Assembly: GCA_037043455.1 (NCBI GenBank)
Contig: JAWPHD010011275.1
Span: forward strand, 1-64,000
Direction of reading: 5' to 3'
DNA length: 64,000 nucleotides
Origin: Cyrtodaria siliqua
Taxonomy: Eukaryota > Mollusca > Bivalvia > Adapedonta > Hiatellidae
Shown here: positions 12,701-23,129 of the stretch, piece after piece
How the letters are laid out: every line of letters starts with the position of its first letter
How positions within the stretch are numbered: position 1 is the stretch's first letter
Position numbers and translations under genes: made by a program
The notes under the pieces: generated by a model
What the model was told of the DNA's origin: nothing
The model's database searches: none
Seen by the model: the letters and a program-made list of their open reading frames with translations, nothing else

Positions 12701-15700
12701 AGAAGTATTTAAGATATTTCCTGGATATAATGTGCAATTGATCGTATCTAAACTTGTTCTCTTTTTTACAAATTGAAAGTACCAAAACGTCCGAATATGT
12801 GAATGCCATTGGTTTTCGCCCTTCAAATAAAGCATATATTTCAAGTGCATACTCCAGATCTGAACTTTCGCTTCTGATATATGCGAATGTTACAACCGAC
12901 AAGAAATCAAAAAAAAACAACAGGAACAACAATAAAGTTATATACTATGCAAATAACACAGTTTAAACAAGATTGATTTTCTATTTAAATGATATATTAG
13001 TATAGTTGATATACACACAGCCTCATCTACCTTTAAAACAAAACTATATGGTATAATTAATCTTAAAGAATGTGTCAATCTAAAATAATGTGTCAACTCC
13101 GGAAAATCCTATGCTACCAAGATCACATTTCAATTTTCTTTTTTTCTTCAAATTTCAGCTCCATTCGAAATATGTCGGACTCTGAGATCCAACATGAAGC
13201 CTCCAAAAGACAAATGAAGTAAGTAAAACAATTTACGGGAAACAATACAGTTTTAAGCATTATAAAAACAAGATTGTTGCATTATTTAAAAAACAAATGT
13301 GTGTTTGCTTATTTGATTATACTTCAGTTTATTGTATGATTCTTGAAACTGAATTAAGATTAAAATTATTGCCCAGATTCAGTTTCAGTCAACTTAAAAA
13401 AACCATATTGTTGATGGGTTTTGGCTAATTAATTATGGGGCACTAAAGGAGATATGAGCGAACCCTCAAGCAGTTTGATTTTAATAACGAATTTCAGTAA
13501 AGAATGTTTATGATTCCTTTGAAATGTTTATATCTCGAAATATCTCGCCAGGAAAAGAACTAAATTTTCGTGTATGGAATATCTTCGCCCTTTTCAAATT
13601 GCAACGTCTATGTGTTCGCATGAATTACTTGTCATGCAAAGCATTGCCGAAGCGATTGAATATCACCTAGTTCGACTCGACAAAGCGATTGTAGTGGCTC
13701 AGAGAACCAAACTAGAGATGGGAGTTGCTATGTTTACATACACGGCAATCTCGAGAGTTTATCAATGGGTGCGAAAATGACGAAAAAAAGAGATCGCTAC
13801 AAAAACAACAACAACAACAACAACAAAAAAAAGATATCCTTATCTTTGATAAGTATTTTAATGGGCGTGTGGTAATAAATATTTAGTCAGAAATACGGTG
13901 GCATTATTACGACGGCATTGGGTTATGTCTTCAGAAACTTCGCCGACCTGGAGTAATGTCGCATACCAAGTTTTTGAATTAGAGGATTCTGCGGTTTGTT
14001 CAGAATACAAAACCATAAGATCTTTGCTTATCACAGCTATTCTGAAATTAAACGTGTTATCTGTTCGGTTAATTTCCAAGATGAATATGAGTTAGATCTG
14101 AAATTTATCCTGGTATTCACTAATTTTAAAAATGGTTAGAAATTCATCCAATACATTCCTTACAATAATAGTCGATTTGACAGTAATGATCAACACTATT
14201 TCATTGCTGAATCAGTACAGCTGTCATCCCTTTGGTTAAAACATAGCATGAATAACAGTTTATGGAAATAAAAACTGCTTGAAAGAGACATGCGTACATT
14301 GATCTACCGTGTGATTTCAGATGAACAGAGGTTGTTTGAATATCTATATAGTATAAGTACAGCCATCATTTTGGTTGGGCTGAAATTATTGGAAAAAATA
14401 TCAACCGGTAAACTATGTGAAATACCCAAGGCGGTAAATCGAAATTTCTATATTTAACTGTCAACTCACACGTCACGTGATAGTTCTTGTTTTGTTTTTG
14501 TCCTGGGGCAAAATTAAGAGAACAGCACCGACTCCTAATCAGCAGTTGTATTTATTAATATTCCTTTGGAGTCATCGATCCTATCAATAGAATACTGCTT
14601 AGGCCGGCGCTAGACCATCGTTTATAATTGGGAAAATTGTTAAAGCAAAAGGAAGAAATAGATTGTTTGCGTAAATTTCCATTTTGCTTGACCTAAACCT
14701 CCGAATAAATGTCTAATAAGGCGCAAATTTCATGTAAAATGGATGTCAAATGATTAAAAAGAGGATGGGTAATTTGGCCGCGCTGTGCTGGACTTAGTGA
14801 TAATTTAGACCCGACACTGACTTAGAATGTATATTACTTAATTGATTTGATGAGACACGTTTTCCTATATCATGTATATTGAACAAAACTATAACTTCGG
14901 AAGAAAACATAAATTTATTTTTTAAGTATAAACTTATATATGTTGATGTGAACCGGTGCCTGGTTGACACCCTTTATATTTTCCAATGATTGTTGTTTAT
15001 TATGTCATGAAGCTTATTTTGTTGAATCTTTCTGAGCCACAGTAAAACTCGAATAAATCCTATACTCGTTTAAAGAAAAAGACCATCGGTAGCAGTGAAT
15101 GTGTTATCGTGGAAGGCTTGGACGGTTTTATCAAACACATTGTACGAGTCCGTGTGATAAATTGACTAATATTCTCAACCGTGTAAAACCTTAATAATTA
15201 TAACCCGTACCAAACATATCGTGTTTGAATGTGCACATGTATTCACGCACACCGAGGTCGAAAACGTATTTGATACCATATCTAGTCTCAGTCAGCACAG
15301 AGATCATACCATAAATGTTTCATAAGATATATTTTTATGGTTTATTCTCTTGTTGCTCTGGCTTCTGTGAAGTCATCGACTAACTGCTTTGTGGCTTTGT
15401 ATGCTGATTTATATTCATAAGTTTATATGCATGATTATCTTTGTGTTATACTTATATTACCCATTAACATATTGTAGCCTGATTAGTATTTATGTTTGCA
15501 CGGTCCCGTTTTATTGGGATAACAATAGGGTAAGAGTGACGTTTGGTGCAACCTGGAACCTGGTTACAGGGCGGTGGCGCTATCCCTATTGTCAACCCTT
15601 TTATGTTTGTGATATCATACACCTTGTCTCTATTTTTTCCTTATATTGTTGTTTGTTTTAAATGCGCGTGTCTTTAGTTCACTGCGATCTTTCACTGTTA

Positions 15701-18700
15701 CATTTCCTAACTTTTATATCTCCTTTTGCCGAGAACAGACAATACACAGTGCTCCCTAGCAATTATGAAGTCGATGAGAAAGAAACAGCGCAGGAGCTCC
15801 AGGTCAATAACGTGGAACTAGCTGACAAAGATGATGAGTATGTATAATACAATAAATTGTTTACTTAAAGAATAAAACCTGTAATCCCAGGTCACACTCC
15901 TTTGTGACTATAGAGGCCATGGCGCAAAACATTATGATTTTGAAAGATAAGTTCATCTGTGGCTTTGGGCATAGCAATGCTAACGGGGACATGGTGGGGA
16001 AATAGGAGATTAAGTTACTTTAATTTACGAGATTGTGTATTGTAAACGCCACTGCAGACAAGTGTACCTGTGACTTGGAGAAAGTCACGTACTTTGTTTT
16101 TATATAGCAGTTACGTGTAAGATATAATTTTAAGTTAAACATGTTCTGTGAAAACGTCGAACGTTCAAACTTGCATATGCTGGGCTACTTTTGCGAGATA
16201 GCGTCCCTTGCACCAAAACATACGACTTTTTAAAACTTCTTTTTCATATTACGTGTGACACACGACCAGCAAATATTCTAATCATTATTATGAATGTTAC
16301 AAAGCATGTTTTAACACAATTATGTTGTTATTTTCATCGCCATATTTGTGCCGTAATTAAGAATGAGAACTATGAGGCAAATTGTCCTATAGAAACCACA
16401 GCATTCAAAGCAAATGCACCGTAGATTCGCACTATTCCACAAACAAAGAGCAAATTAACTATACAACGAAAAATACAATACAAAAACTTGTAAAATAGGA
16501 TTGTTAAAATATGTTGTTATTGGAGTTAAGAGAAATAATATTATTTAACCCTTGCATTCATTTGAGTTTTCCGGAATAGAATATACTATTTGAAATATTA
16601 TGTCACCTGTGTTTTGCAGAATTTCTACATCAACAAACAATCTTAAGAATATAAAACATGAGACCAAACAGAGGCAACACGAAACCTCCGAAATACAGTT
16701 CACGTAAGTAATGAAATTACAGAACCTGAAAGAGTCCGCAAGATTGTTACATTATCTCAGAAAATCTGTGTGTGTGTGTTTTTGTTTCATATTTGAAAAG
16801 GCCTCAGTTTATTTTATTATCTGAAAGACTGACGAAGTATTGGCTCGAGTCCACAGCCATAAACTGACTAATCCAAACATTTAATATAACTAGTAAACAC
16901 ATTATTTCGATCAGTCTTTGATTTTGACCAGGGGAACTGCTTTGGGTTATCATATTAATCTCTTTGCAAATACATGTAACAGTATTTTGACAATACTTTC
17001 TATTAGTCCTTATATACTATAATATGTTAATATTATTACTCTTATACTACTACCACTACTACTACTTCTACTACTAATCATAATACTGTAATAATAATAA
17101 TAATAATTATAATAATTATTATTATTATTATTTTTATTGTTATTATTATTACCTAGTACAGCTTCCCCAAAACATTGTATTATGCTAAAAGCAATTTGGT
17201 TTCCAGTTCCCATCGACACTTCGTTGACTAATATAGTCAGTAAGTATAATTGAAAAGTACTGTCGTTTCGGAATCATTGTTTTTTTCATTTGTTTTCATT
17301 TAGTTTTACTATCGCAAAAAAATGACCGCATGTGTTGTGATACATTAAATTGTCTAAAACACTATGGTCTCTCTAATTTGTTCTAAAGTTCAAGGCCTCT
17401 GTAACTAATAGGGTAATCTGTACATAAACAAGACATGAACCATGTCATGGTATTGGTGCACTACTAACAGGGACTTCTAAAATATAATGTAAGCTTTCTG
17501 AATAAATTATTTGTTAGCGAACATAAAGGAGTAGGGATAAAAGTCAAATAAGTGTTGTTCAGATATTCTTTTTAATGTGCAAAGGACATATGTAAAAAGA
17601 ATATATTTTAAAACTGTTTTTAACAACGGTAGGACAACTCTCGACATATTGAAAGTATTTGAAATTCGATGATAGAGTTTATTCAACAATAAAAAAACTA
17701 CTTCTGGAAGTGGATTACCTTTTATAAATACATTTTCCCTTAACTGTCGTGTTTATAAGTCAGAGTTCTTTATTTTTTTTAGAACAAAAAGAGCAAAAAA
17801 GCTCCAAAAAATACGAAAAAAACCCTACAAAAAAACACAAAACACACAAAAAACAATCTGTGTCCATGTTTTAATATGGTTTGATGTTTGTCCCTTTTGC
17901 TTTACGCCGATGCTAGAGTGTAAATAACTGATATGCATGCTATGCTATGCTTGCAGTTCCCATCGATTGTTGTCAAAAGTGTAGTTAGTGCTGCGTGCCG
18001 ACTATAGAATATCGCTAGGATGACAAATCAGTAGTGTTATCGCCTGCGACGCAGACACTTAGATGTTACTATGTACGTCGTCTTGCAGCGTGGTCTGTCG
18101 CTTGTCGTCCATCGGTAGTCACACGTTTCGTTCCCGGACAATGACTTTAGTTAAGAATGAGCAATCGAAACGAAACTTGTTGTGTAGGTAGCTCATGTGG
18201 AAAGGAAGCCTGATATTGCATTTGAGGGCAATGGGGTCAAAACTTGTGTAAGAAACGTATATGGAAATAAAGCTTGGTATTGCATTAAAGGTCACTGGGG
18301 TCAAGGTCAAGGTTACTGTAACTAACAAAAAGAAAAATGGTTTCCGGACAATAACTTCATTTAGGAAAGATATATTGAAACAAAACTTGCTGTTTAGGTA
18401 GCTTATATGTAAAGGAAGCGTGGTATTGCATTTGACGTCACTGGGATCAATGTCAAAATCGATGTTACTAACTACACAAACATGGTTTCCGACCTATAAC
18501 TACAGTTAGGAATGAGACATTTGTACATAAGGTTCTGTGTATTTAGCGTCTATGGAAATAAAGCTTGGTATTGCATTTGAAGTCACTCGGCTGAAGGTCA
18601 ATGTCACTATTAGAATCGCTTTTAGTAAAAATAAAAACTTCCATCGGAATTCCGTCGGAATTATAGTTTATTTGATTATTTTATTTCCACTGTCACGTTT

Positions 18701-19631
18701 TATTGGGATGACACTCAATAAACCGAGTCTGTTTCTTTTCTAACTTGGTTTTATTTGCTGCTTCCAAGTTCACACTAGCGCCTGTTTATTTGTGCATGGT
18801 AGCTCTAAAAAGTCCTCAGTCCTTGTAAACCGTTAAGACGCTAATATTAAACCTACAAAATAGAGATAAAGACGTTATAATAATGTAAGTACAACATAAA
18901 ACCGAAAGTATTGAATGTCCTAATTTATAAAAAACTATAATATGAAATCCCTGTCGTTTGAGAAATAGTGGTTACTGGGTTAACCTCGACTTTTCTTTAT
19001 TGTTGCAGGTGCCAAGATGAAATAGCCAATGAAGATGCAACAGCACAAGGTATGCATCAACTTACGTCTACTCACGAAGTTTACGAATAAGTAATAATTT
19101 GTTATTCCATATTCATCTATTTCGTTTGATAACTGCCATGACGTCTTTAGATTTACCTTTGATTCGTAGAATAGTGGTCTAAGTCTTGGAAATCGCAATT
19201 TATAATGACTGCTATAAAGTGTTTGATGCTCAAAGGATCCTATTTTCTGTATTTATTCTTATTACTTACTCCTTCGGGTGGTTGTAAAGTAGAATTCTGC
19301 TCAATCCGGTGCTAGGGGGCATCTAGCCATTCCTCCCTTGAACAGAAAACAAATGCGTTATTGATCATGCAAAACGTGCTAAGGTATGGGTTTTGAATAC
19401 AAATGATGAAGGCACAGCATTTACAAATGAATATAACATCATTCTCGGCTGAAGTGATTTAGACTGGGGAACTGAGATACGGTTTTACAAATAAAATGTA
19501 CTGAGTATTTTTTCTAAATTCGCAGATAAAATTGCATATTGTTTATAATCATTCTTATCATTGCAGAAGAAGATAAAGTAGAGGAAAATAGTATTGTTAG
19601 CCTACATCCGGTCCAAACTCCGATTAAATAA
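6372..19631 (+). CDS. TNF receptor superfamily-like membrane receptor, gene 1 (eight coding exons)
   Basis: Assembled here from splice sites. Coding exons: 6386-6785 (exon begins 6372), 8295-8453, 10265-10436, 13159-13218, 15739-15837, 16620-16703, 19009-19049, 19567-19631. Intron phases are 1,1,2,2,2,2,1, and the sum is 1080 nt (359 residues plus TAA). Residues 1-20 form a hydrophobic signal peptide. Residues 36-183 are cysteine-rich with TNFR hallmarks (CPDGTYEPY near 61, SDTICRC near 98, CKKC near 157). A threonine/serine stalk follows, then a strongly hydrophobic membrane segment at about 211-236 closed by KHRRKER. The tail of about 120 residues is acidic and polar, with TAQE at 280-283 and 336-339; this fits the TRAF2-type consensus [PSAT]-x-[QE]-E, so TRAF signalling is an inference. 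No death domain is visible. Such receptors bind TNF-family ligands at the cell surface. Introns hold several transposons. The paralogue is gene 2 at 54.9-59.9 kb. Confidence 0.85.
7016..8078. mobile_element. 1,063-bp DNA element with 105-bp terminal inverted repeats, inside gene 1 intron
   Basis: Arm 7016-7120 (ccttatagaaaccacagcac...) and arm 7974-8078 are complementary with about four mismatches. No clear target duplication. The interior has short open frames (7175-7516, 7513-7725), none recognised as a transposase. Interior 7420-7600 is homologous to the reverse strand of 26800-26985. The same end sequence recurs at 16386, 26363 and 47447, so this is a family. It is likely non-autonomous. 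Confidence 0.8.
8295..8453 (+). CDS. Gene 1 exon: last cysteine-rich domain
   Basis: Acceptor 'tttatag' ends at 8294; donor 'G|GTATGA' follows 8453; both junctions are phase 1. The exon encodes one further TNFR repeat (CALCDPGYFS...CKKCTKCSPGFC...C). It aligns with the gene 2 exon at 57506-57667. Confidence 0.87.
8640..8770 (-). repeat. Dispersed retroelement-like repeat (subfamily 2)
   Basis: The reverse complement matches 56050-56165 (actttaaagtagaat...aggtgcta...ctacttttctctctt). A second decayed copy follows at about 8840-9000. Other members: 12495-12560, 18715-18795, 19288-19345. No coding sequence. Confidence 0.55.
9731..9890 (+). repeat. Dispersed retroelement-like repeat (subfamily 1), copy A
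   Basis: Shares 'attgagttctgctcaacccg', 'cggtagctagcatatttcac', 'gactgcaatatttcgtatgt' and 'cggccgtttccaaaggtcca' with copies at 28643-28860 (minus), 61017-61112 and 61485-61688. Possibly the 3' end of a retrotransposon. Confidence 0.65.
10265..10436 (+). CDS. Gene 1 exon: stalk and transmembrane segment
   Basis: Acceptor 'tttgtatttcag' ends at 10264; donor 'AG|GTAAGC' follows 10436. Entry is phase 1 and exit phase 2. It encodes a Ser/Thr-rich stalk, a membrane helix of valine, isoleucine and leucine, and a basic stop-transfer KHRRKER. Gene 2 splits the same region into a separate stalk exon and a membrane exon. Confidence 0.85.
10990..11145 (+). pseudogene. Broken duplicate of gene 1 coding exon 6 and its upstream intron
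   Basis: The sequence 'tgttattggaattagaaat' near 11000, 'tgtgtcacttgtgttttaaag' near 11060 and the following exon-like stretch align with 16510-16690 of the same gene (tgttattggagttaag..., tgtcacctgtgttttgcag, and an exon with ACATCAACA and GAAACAGAGGCAA-like words). The copy has lost one base just after the acceptor AG (at 11080), and joining it in phase 2 gives an early TAA. The donor is gone and a 24-bp minisatellite begins where it should be. It is probably a relic. Confidence 0.6.
11145..11697. repeat. 24-bp minisatellite, about 22 degenerate copies
   Basis: Unit 'cttacctcttataagaacca' plus 'tgat'. Lies in gene 1 intron 3, directly after the broken exon copy. Open frames such as 11544-11729 follow from a unit divisible by three. 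Confidence 0.85.
11745..12300 (-). pseudogene. Reverse transcriptase remnant, probably Penelope-like
   Basis: On the minus strand the translation reads LLDNIFVRYG, then VSIPMGTNCAPF, DLFLYCYE, RYLDDI (catalytic YLDD box), NIYPKELQLNK, and ENGEIISIIYDKKDDFSFDI. The order is that of an RT of the class often assigned to Penelope-like elements; the lineage is inference. Stops and frame changes (a stop directly after RYLDDI, a run of T's breaking the frame near 11950) show it is dead. Confidence 0.7.
13159..13218 (+). CDS. Gene 1 exon: cytoplasmic tail, part 1
   Basis: Acceptor 'cttcaaatttcag' ends at 13158; donor 'AA|GTAAGT' follows 13218; phase 2 on both sides, 60 nt. It encodes a polar segment (SIRNMSDSEIQHEAS). 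No domain is recognised. Support comes from the strong splice sites and the matching phase. Confidence 0.72.
13574..14095 (+). other. Unrecognised open stretches in gene 1 intron 4
   Basis: 13574-13780 encodes 68 residues, partly helical in character (SIAEAIEYHLVRLDKAIVVAQ); 13858-14095 is open on both strands. No family was recognised and no splice sites link them to gene 1. They may be a transposon remnant or chance. Confidence 0.2.
15500..15725 (+). repeat. Dispersed repeat fragment in gene 1 intron
   Basis: 'ccctattgtcaaccctttt', 'tgtttgtgatat' and 'ctgcgatcttt' recur at 7265-7420 and 60118-60245 (plus) and 44085-44275 (minus), where they join 'ggctaccgccttggaacggt'. No coding sequence. 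Confidence 0.5.
15739..15837 (+). CDS. Gene 1 exon: cytoplasmic tail, part 2, first TAQE motif
   Basis: The acceptor chosen is the AG at 15737-15738, which keeps phase 2; the donor follows 15837 (GA|GTATGT). The exon is acidic and contains ETAQELQ, a match to the TRAF2-type consensus. The AG seven bases upstream would not keep the reading frame from exon 4. If the donor were not used, a TAA follows after two more codons, so a shorter isoform is possible. Confidence 0.68.
16386..16495 (+). repeat. Solo end of the 7016-type DNA element
   Basis: 'cctatagaaaccacagcatt' and 'acaaacaaagagcaaattaa' match the ends of the 7016-8078 element and the fragment at 47447. The opposite end is missing. Confidence 0.6.
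16620..16703 (+). CDS. Gene 1 exon: cytoplasmic tail, part 3
   Basis: Acceptor 'cctgtgttttgcag' ends at 16619; donor 'AC|GTAAGT' follows 16703; phase 2 both sides. It encodes a polar stretch rich in Thr, Asn, Lys and Gln. A diverged second copy of this exon with its upstream intron lies at about 11000-11145. Confidence 0.7.
17035..17152. repeat. Trinucleotide microsatellites (ACT)n and (ATT)n
   Basis: Runs of 'actactact' are followed by 'taataataa' and 'attattatt' in gene 1 intron 6. Confidence 0.9.
18110..18615. repeat. Divergent tandem repeat of the molluscan 'GGTTTCCGGACAATAACTT' type
   Basis: About three units start near 18129, 18339 and 18483. Each carries 'cggacaata(a)ctt', 'gaaacttg', 'ggtagct', 'gtattgcattt' and 'gtcactggggtcaa'. 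This kind of repeat is common in bivalve genomes. It lies in gene 1 intron 6. Confidence 0.8.
19009..19049 (+). CDS. Gene 1 exon: cytoplasmic tail, part 4
   Basis: Acceptor 'tttattgttgcag' ends at 19008; donor 'AAG|GTATGC' follows 19049. It is 41 nt, entering in phase 2 and leaving in phase 1. It encodes CQDEIANEDATAQ; spliced to the last exon this makes the second TAQE motif. Confidence 0.7.
19567..19631 (+). CDS. Gene 1 terminal exon
   Basis: Acceptor 'ttatcattgcag' ends at 19566; entry is phase 1. Twenty residues end in HPVQTPIK, then TAA at 19629-19631. An AATAAA overlaps the stop (19627-19632) and others lie near 20133 and 20156, so the 3' UTR may be short or reach about 20.2 kb. PVQT resembles a TRAF-type PxQ core but lacks the usual acidic residue. 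Confidence 0.72.
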
Positions 19632-22600
19632 AGACCTGCGGTTTACTTGCCAAAGAAGTCGAGTTTAATTGTTGGTACGTGTATTCCGTATTTATACCAC
19701 ATTTGACCAAATCAACGCTTATATTGTATGAACATACGGCTAAAACGACTTTCAAATGCTTTTTTAAAAGATTTGAAAGTGAAGAATATTTTATAACACA
19801 TCTCCGTCTTCATTCTTCAAATTGGCGACCACAATTAACACAGCTACCTAAACTTAAATATTCTTCTTTTCGTCCCCGTATCTATTCAAAATAGCCATCA
19901 CAAATCAGGTTCAAGTTTTAAAGACCAATTTTATGCAAAGTACAAAACTCGTAAACAGAGTAAGATTATCGGATGACACTTAATATGGGCGCATTTTGGC
20001 GGTGGACCACAATTTGGAAACAGAATCGTTTTTTTAAAGGGAAATAACAGCTGAAAACATGAAAGAAAATTATCAATTGAAATCTATATCAAATCTACTC
20101 TTCTCGGATACACGTTGATATACATCGCATGTAGAAAATAAATTGTCGCTGAAATTAAATAAATATCTTTTCCGAGTTAAAAAGAAGGTATAGACCAGTG
20201 GAATTGTTTAACTGAATTCATGAACACATGTCAGGATTTTGCGTACCTTTATTAGACATACCAAATATAGGTTATTTATAAACATTTCTAAAACCGCTGG
20301 ATTCTAGAAATGTTATCAAGCCACTTTGAGATCAGTTCAGTTCTGTCTTCTATATAAATGATAATTCTACTTTTGCAAAGTAAGATTAATTATGTAAGTA
20401 TCTTTTATTTAACATCCTTTACTCAATAACATGTTTAACATGCATTTCTTTCTTTCAGTATTCAAAGAAAATGTCAAGGTAATGGAGTTATTAAAAGACT
20501 GGAGCTGAAAGATGTGCAAGACGTTAGATAAATGAGCACTTGAGTGCATGTTATGAAGCCTCACTTTAGTGAACACGACATCCTCGATGCTGTCTTTATC
20601 AGTCATTTGTATCTGTTCTACGTTACCTTTGTGTTTACCTCTGACGCTCGTACTTCTTGAGTCCTGCACATTGACATACTGCCATAGAGTACACATATAA
20701 AACTAAATGTTCGTACTTAAGTTTAGACGTCTATGTTTAGTAATCTTGTTTAGGTTGTGTTTATTTATTACAAGTTGAGCAATTGCCAGAATGTATACCT
20801 TGTTTTTCACCCTTAAAACATCAATCATAACTTGTAGACTCAGTATTCCTTGAGCCTAAGTGGCAAAGACACAACCAGGATATTACTACGAAATATATAT
20901 TTTGAAAAAAATTAAGATGTCAGTATTATTTTAGATTTATTGAATCCGACTTTATAATTTATTGGAATCTAATTTATTGTGTTTTTATTTTTTTAACTTT
21001 TTATATGTATAATTTGTATTTATCATGTTTACATTTACTACGTTGACATGCATTTGCTATTTTTACTTTTCATACGGACAGGTTAATATTCTAAAATATC
21101 ATCGCTTGTTTATTTGTAAATACTTTACCTATATTTTACTGTATTTGTCTGTTAGTTGACGACGATATCTCTTTTTTCATTTTCATTATTTTTCGCGCAC
21201 AGTATGACCTATATATTTGTCGACGTACCGTACAACACCCTTCATTCATTCATGTTACCATTTCATAGTTATAGTTTTACGGAAATGCATTACACTATGA
21301 AAACAGAGAAATGGTCACCATTGCCATTGGCGAGGTTGTAGCCTTTACTTTTTGTAAATACTCGTATAAATTATGGCAAATATAGGATAATATATGATAT
21401 AAGATCATTTATATCAAATTTACGTAACATGAACTCATCAATTAATCACATTCACAAACTGGGTTATATCGACATAATTTAAACGTTGAAAGACCCTACG
21501 ACCGAAAAAAGCATTTTGCGGCGTATTTCTCTGTGCGGCATAGTGAGAATTTTTAATACTAATATGTATTTGTACTAAAATTGGGAACTCAGTTCCAATT
21601 ATCATAAGTAAGAAAATACTGCGATAAACAGTGGTGCGGCGTGTCAATTTAATTAGTGTAATGGCTGGTTTCATTTAAATATGTTTAAATGTCTGTTTAC
21701 CATCAAATCAACTAATAAATTCTTTTAAAATGTTACACAACTTTTTAAATAGCCACGATAGTCTCCATTAACTTATTTCTTGGAATGAATACATGTAAAA
21801 CGACATTTTAATATAACTGTTCTGCGATATTCAATGACTGCATTCATGTATATGTAACTTTCTGTCATAAACCATATATTGTTTTTGCATATATGTATTA
21901 AAAAAAAAATATTGAAATATAAAAAAAAGATAGTCTCCATTTCATTTAACATATATTTTATTCTTAGTTATTGTTTTGGATGCTCATTTGCATAATTTGC
22001 CTTGCAAATTGTGATTAAAAGATATGACAAATACCACAAATTCTCCTTAGAGTGGGGTGGAAATTGTTGATTCTGTGGGTTTAGATGTATAGGACGATCG
22101 AGCTGATATTTGAGTGGGATTGAGATGGGGATAGCTTTTATAGCAAGTTAGCGTATGGCTTCGATAGAAGGAAACAATAAAGCCAACTTGTGTCAGGATG
22201 TATACATTGCATGTTTGGTAATGTACAACATGTCTGTATTAAAATTTCAAGGCATTCGTAATATGCCAAATCTATTGATTTATACGAGTTAAAAATGTTG
22301 AATAAGTTCAAAATATTTAATCAACACAGCGGATACAGTAAAGGTTTATTTTAAATGTATGAGTCGCAAATCGTCCATTTACTAAATGCAGTTTCCTGTT
22401 ACTGTTTCTGCAAACCATGCTGACAAGTACTATGTTTGAATTACATATATAATTAAGGGATGCAAATATGGTGGAATGTCTTTACACAGTTAAGATAACA
22501 ATTTTTATTTCAAAAACCTATTTTACCAAAGTCTATTTATCATAGGTTTCCTATGTTTTTCATTCCTGGAACATTTCATTCAAATACGATAAATAATATA

Positions 22601-22970
22601 ACTTCTACTTTATATTAATAAAATTACGAAAGTAAAAACACTACTGAAATCGTTAGTTATTGTATTTATTAACCCTGAAAGCATTCAACAAAAATATATA
22701 GAAAAGATAAAAATGAGGCTAAAGATTGTTTATAGACGCTCTATTGGTAATATAGTGTTCACAAACAAAATGTTTACAGACAGACGGACGTACGATAGAC
22801 AACTTGCAACTTTCAATTGTTCGTCAGACATTTCCAGTTATAACAGTTTTTTCCTTGATGATTTCTATTTTTTTAAAGCGGATAGATGAAATTCAATTTA
22901 TGTGTGTTTCCAAGTTTAGTAAAGTCAGAACACAATATATTGTGTTCTCTTTTATCGCAAAACTATTTGT
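19632..22970. other. Non-coding stretch after gene 1
   Basis: Gene 1 3' region followed by AT-rich DNA. Apart from the open frame at 20409-20696, no exon, RNA gene or strong repeat is visible. 'cgctggattctagaaatg' near 20295 sits in a small hairpin. Confidence 0.5.
20409..20696 (-). other. Hypothetical 95-residue open frame, minus strand
   Basis: The N-terminal two thirds is polar and charged (SRSTSVRGKHKGNVEQIQM, DKDSIEDVVFTK), unusual for random AT-rich DNA here. No family recognised and no clear splice partner. It could be a terminal exon of a minus-strand gene or chance. Confidence 0.2.
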
Positions 22971-22974
22971 GTCC

Positions 22975-23125
22975 ACCCTAAAGGTGACAACTGCACAAAA
23001 GGTAACATGCTGCACTAAAGATAACACGTTTGGGACTAAAGGTAACACACTACGCTAAAGGTAGCACAAAAGTGTGCACTAAAGGTACATGTAACAACTG
23101 CTGCACTAAAGGTAACATGATTTTT
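22975..23125. repeat. Short degenerate tandem repeat, 18-25 bp
   Basis: 'ctgcactaaaggtaacac' and variants occur about seven times. Confidence 0.75.
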
Positions 23126-23129
23126 AAGA

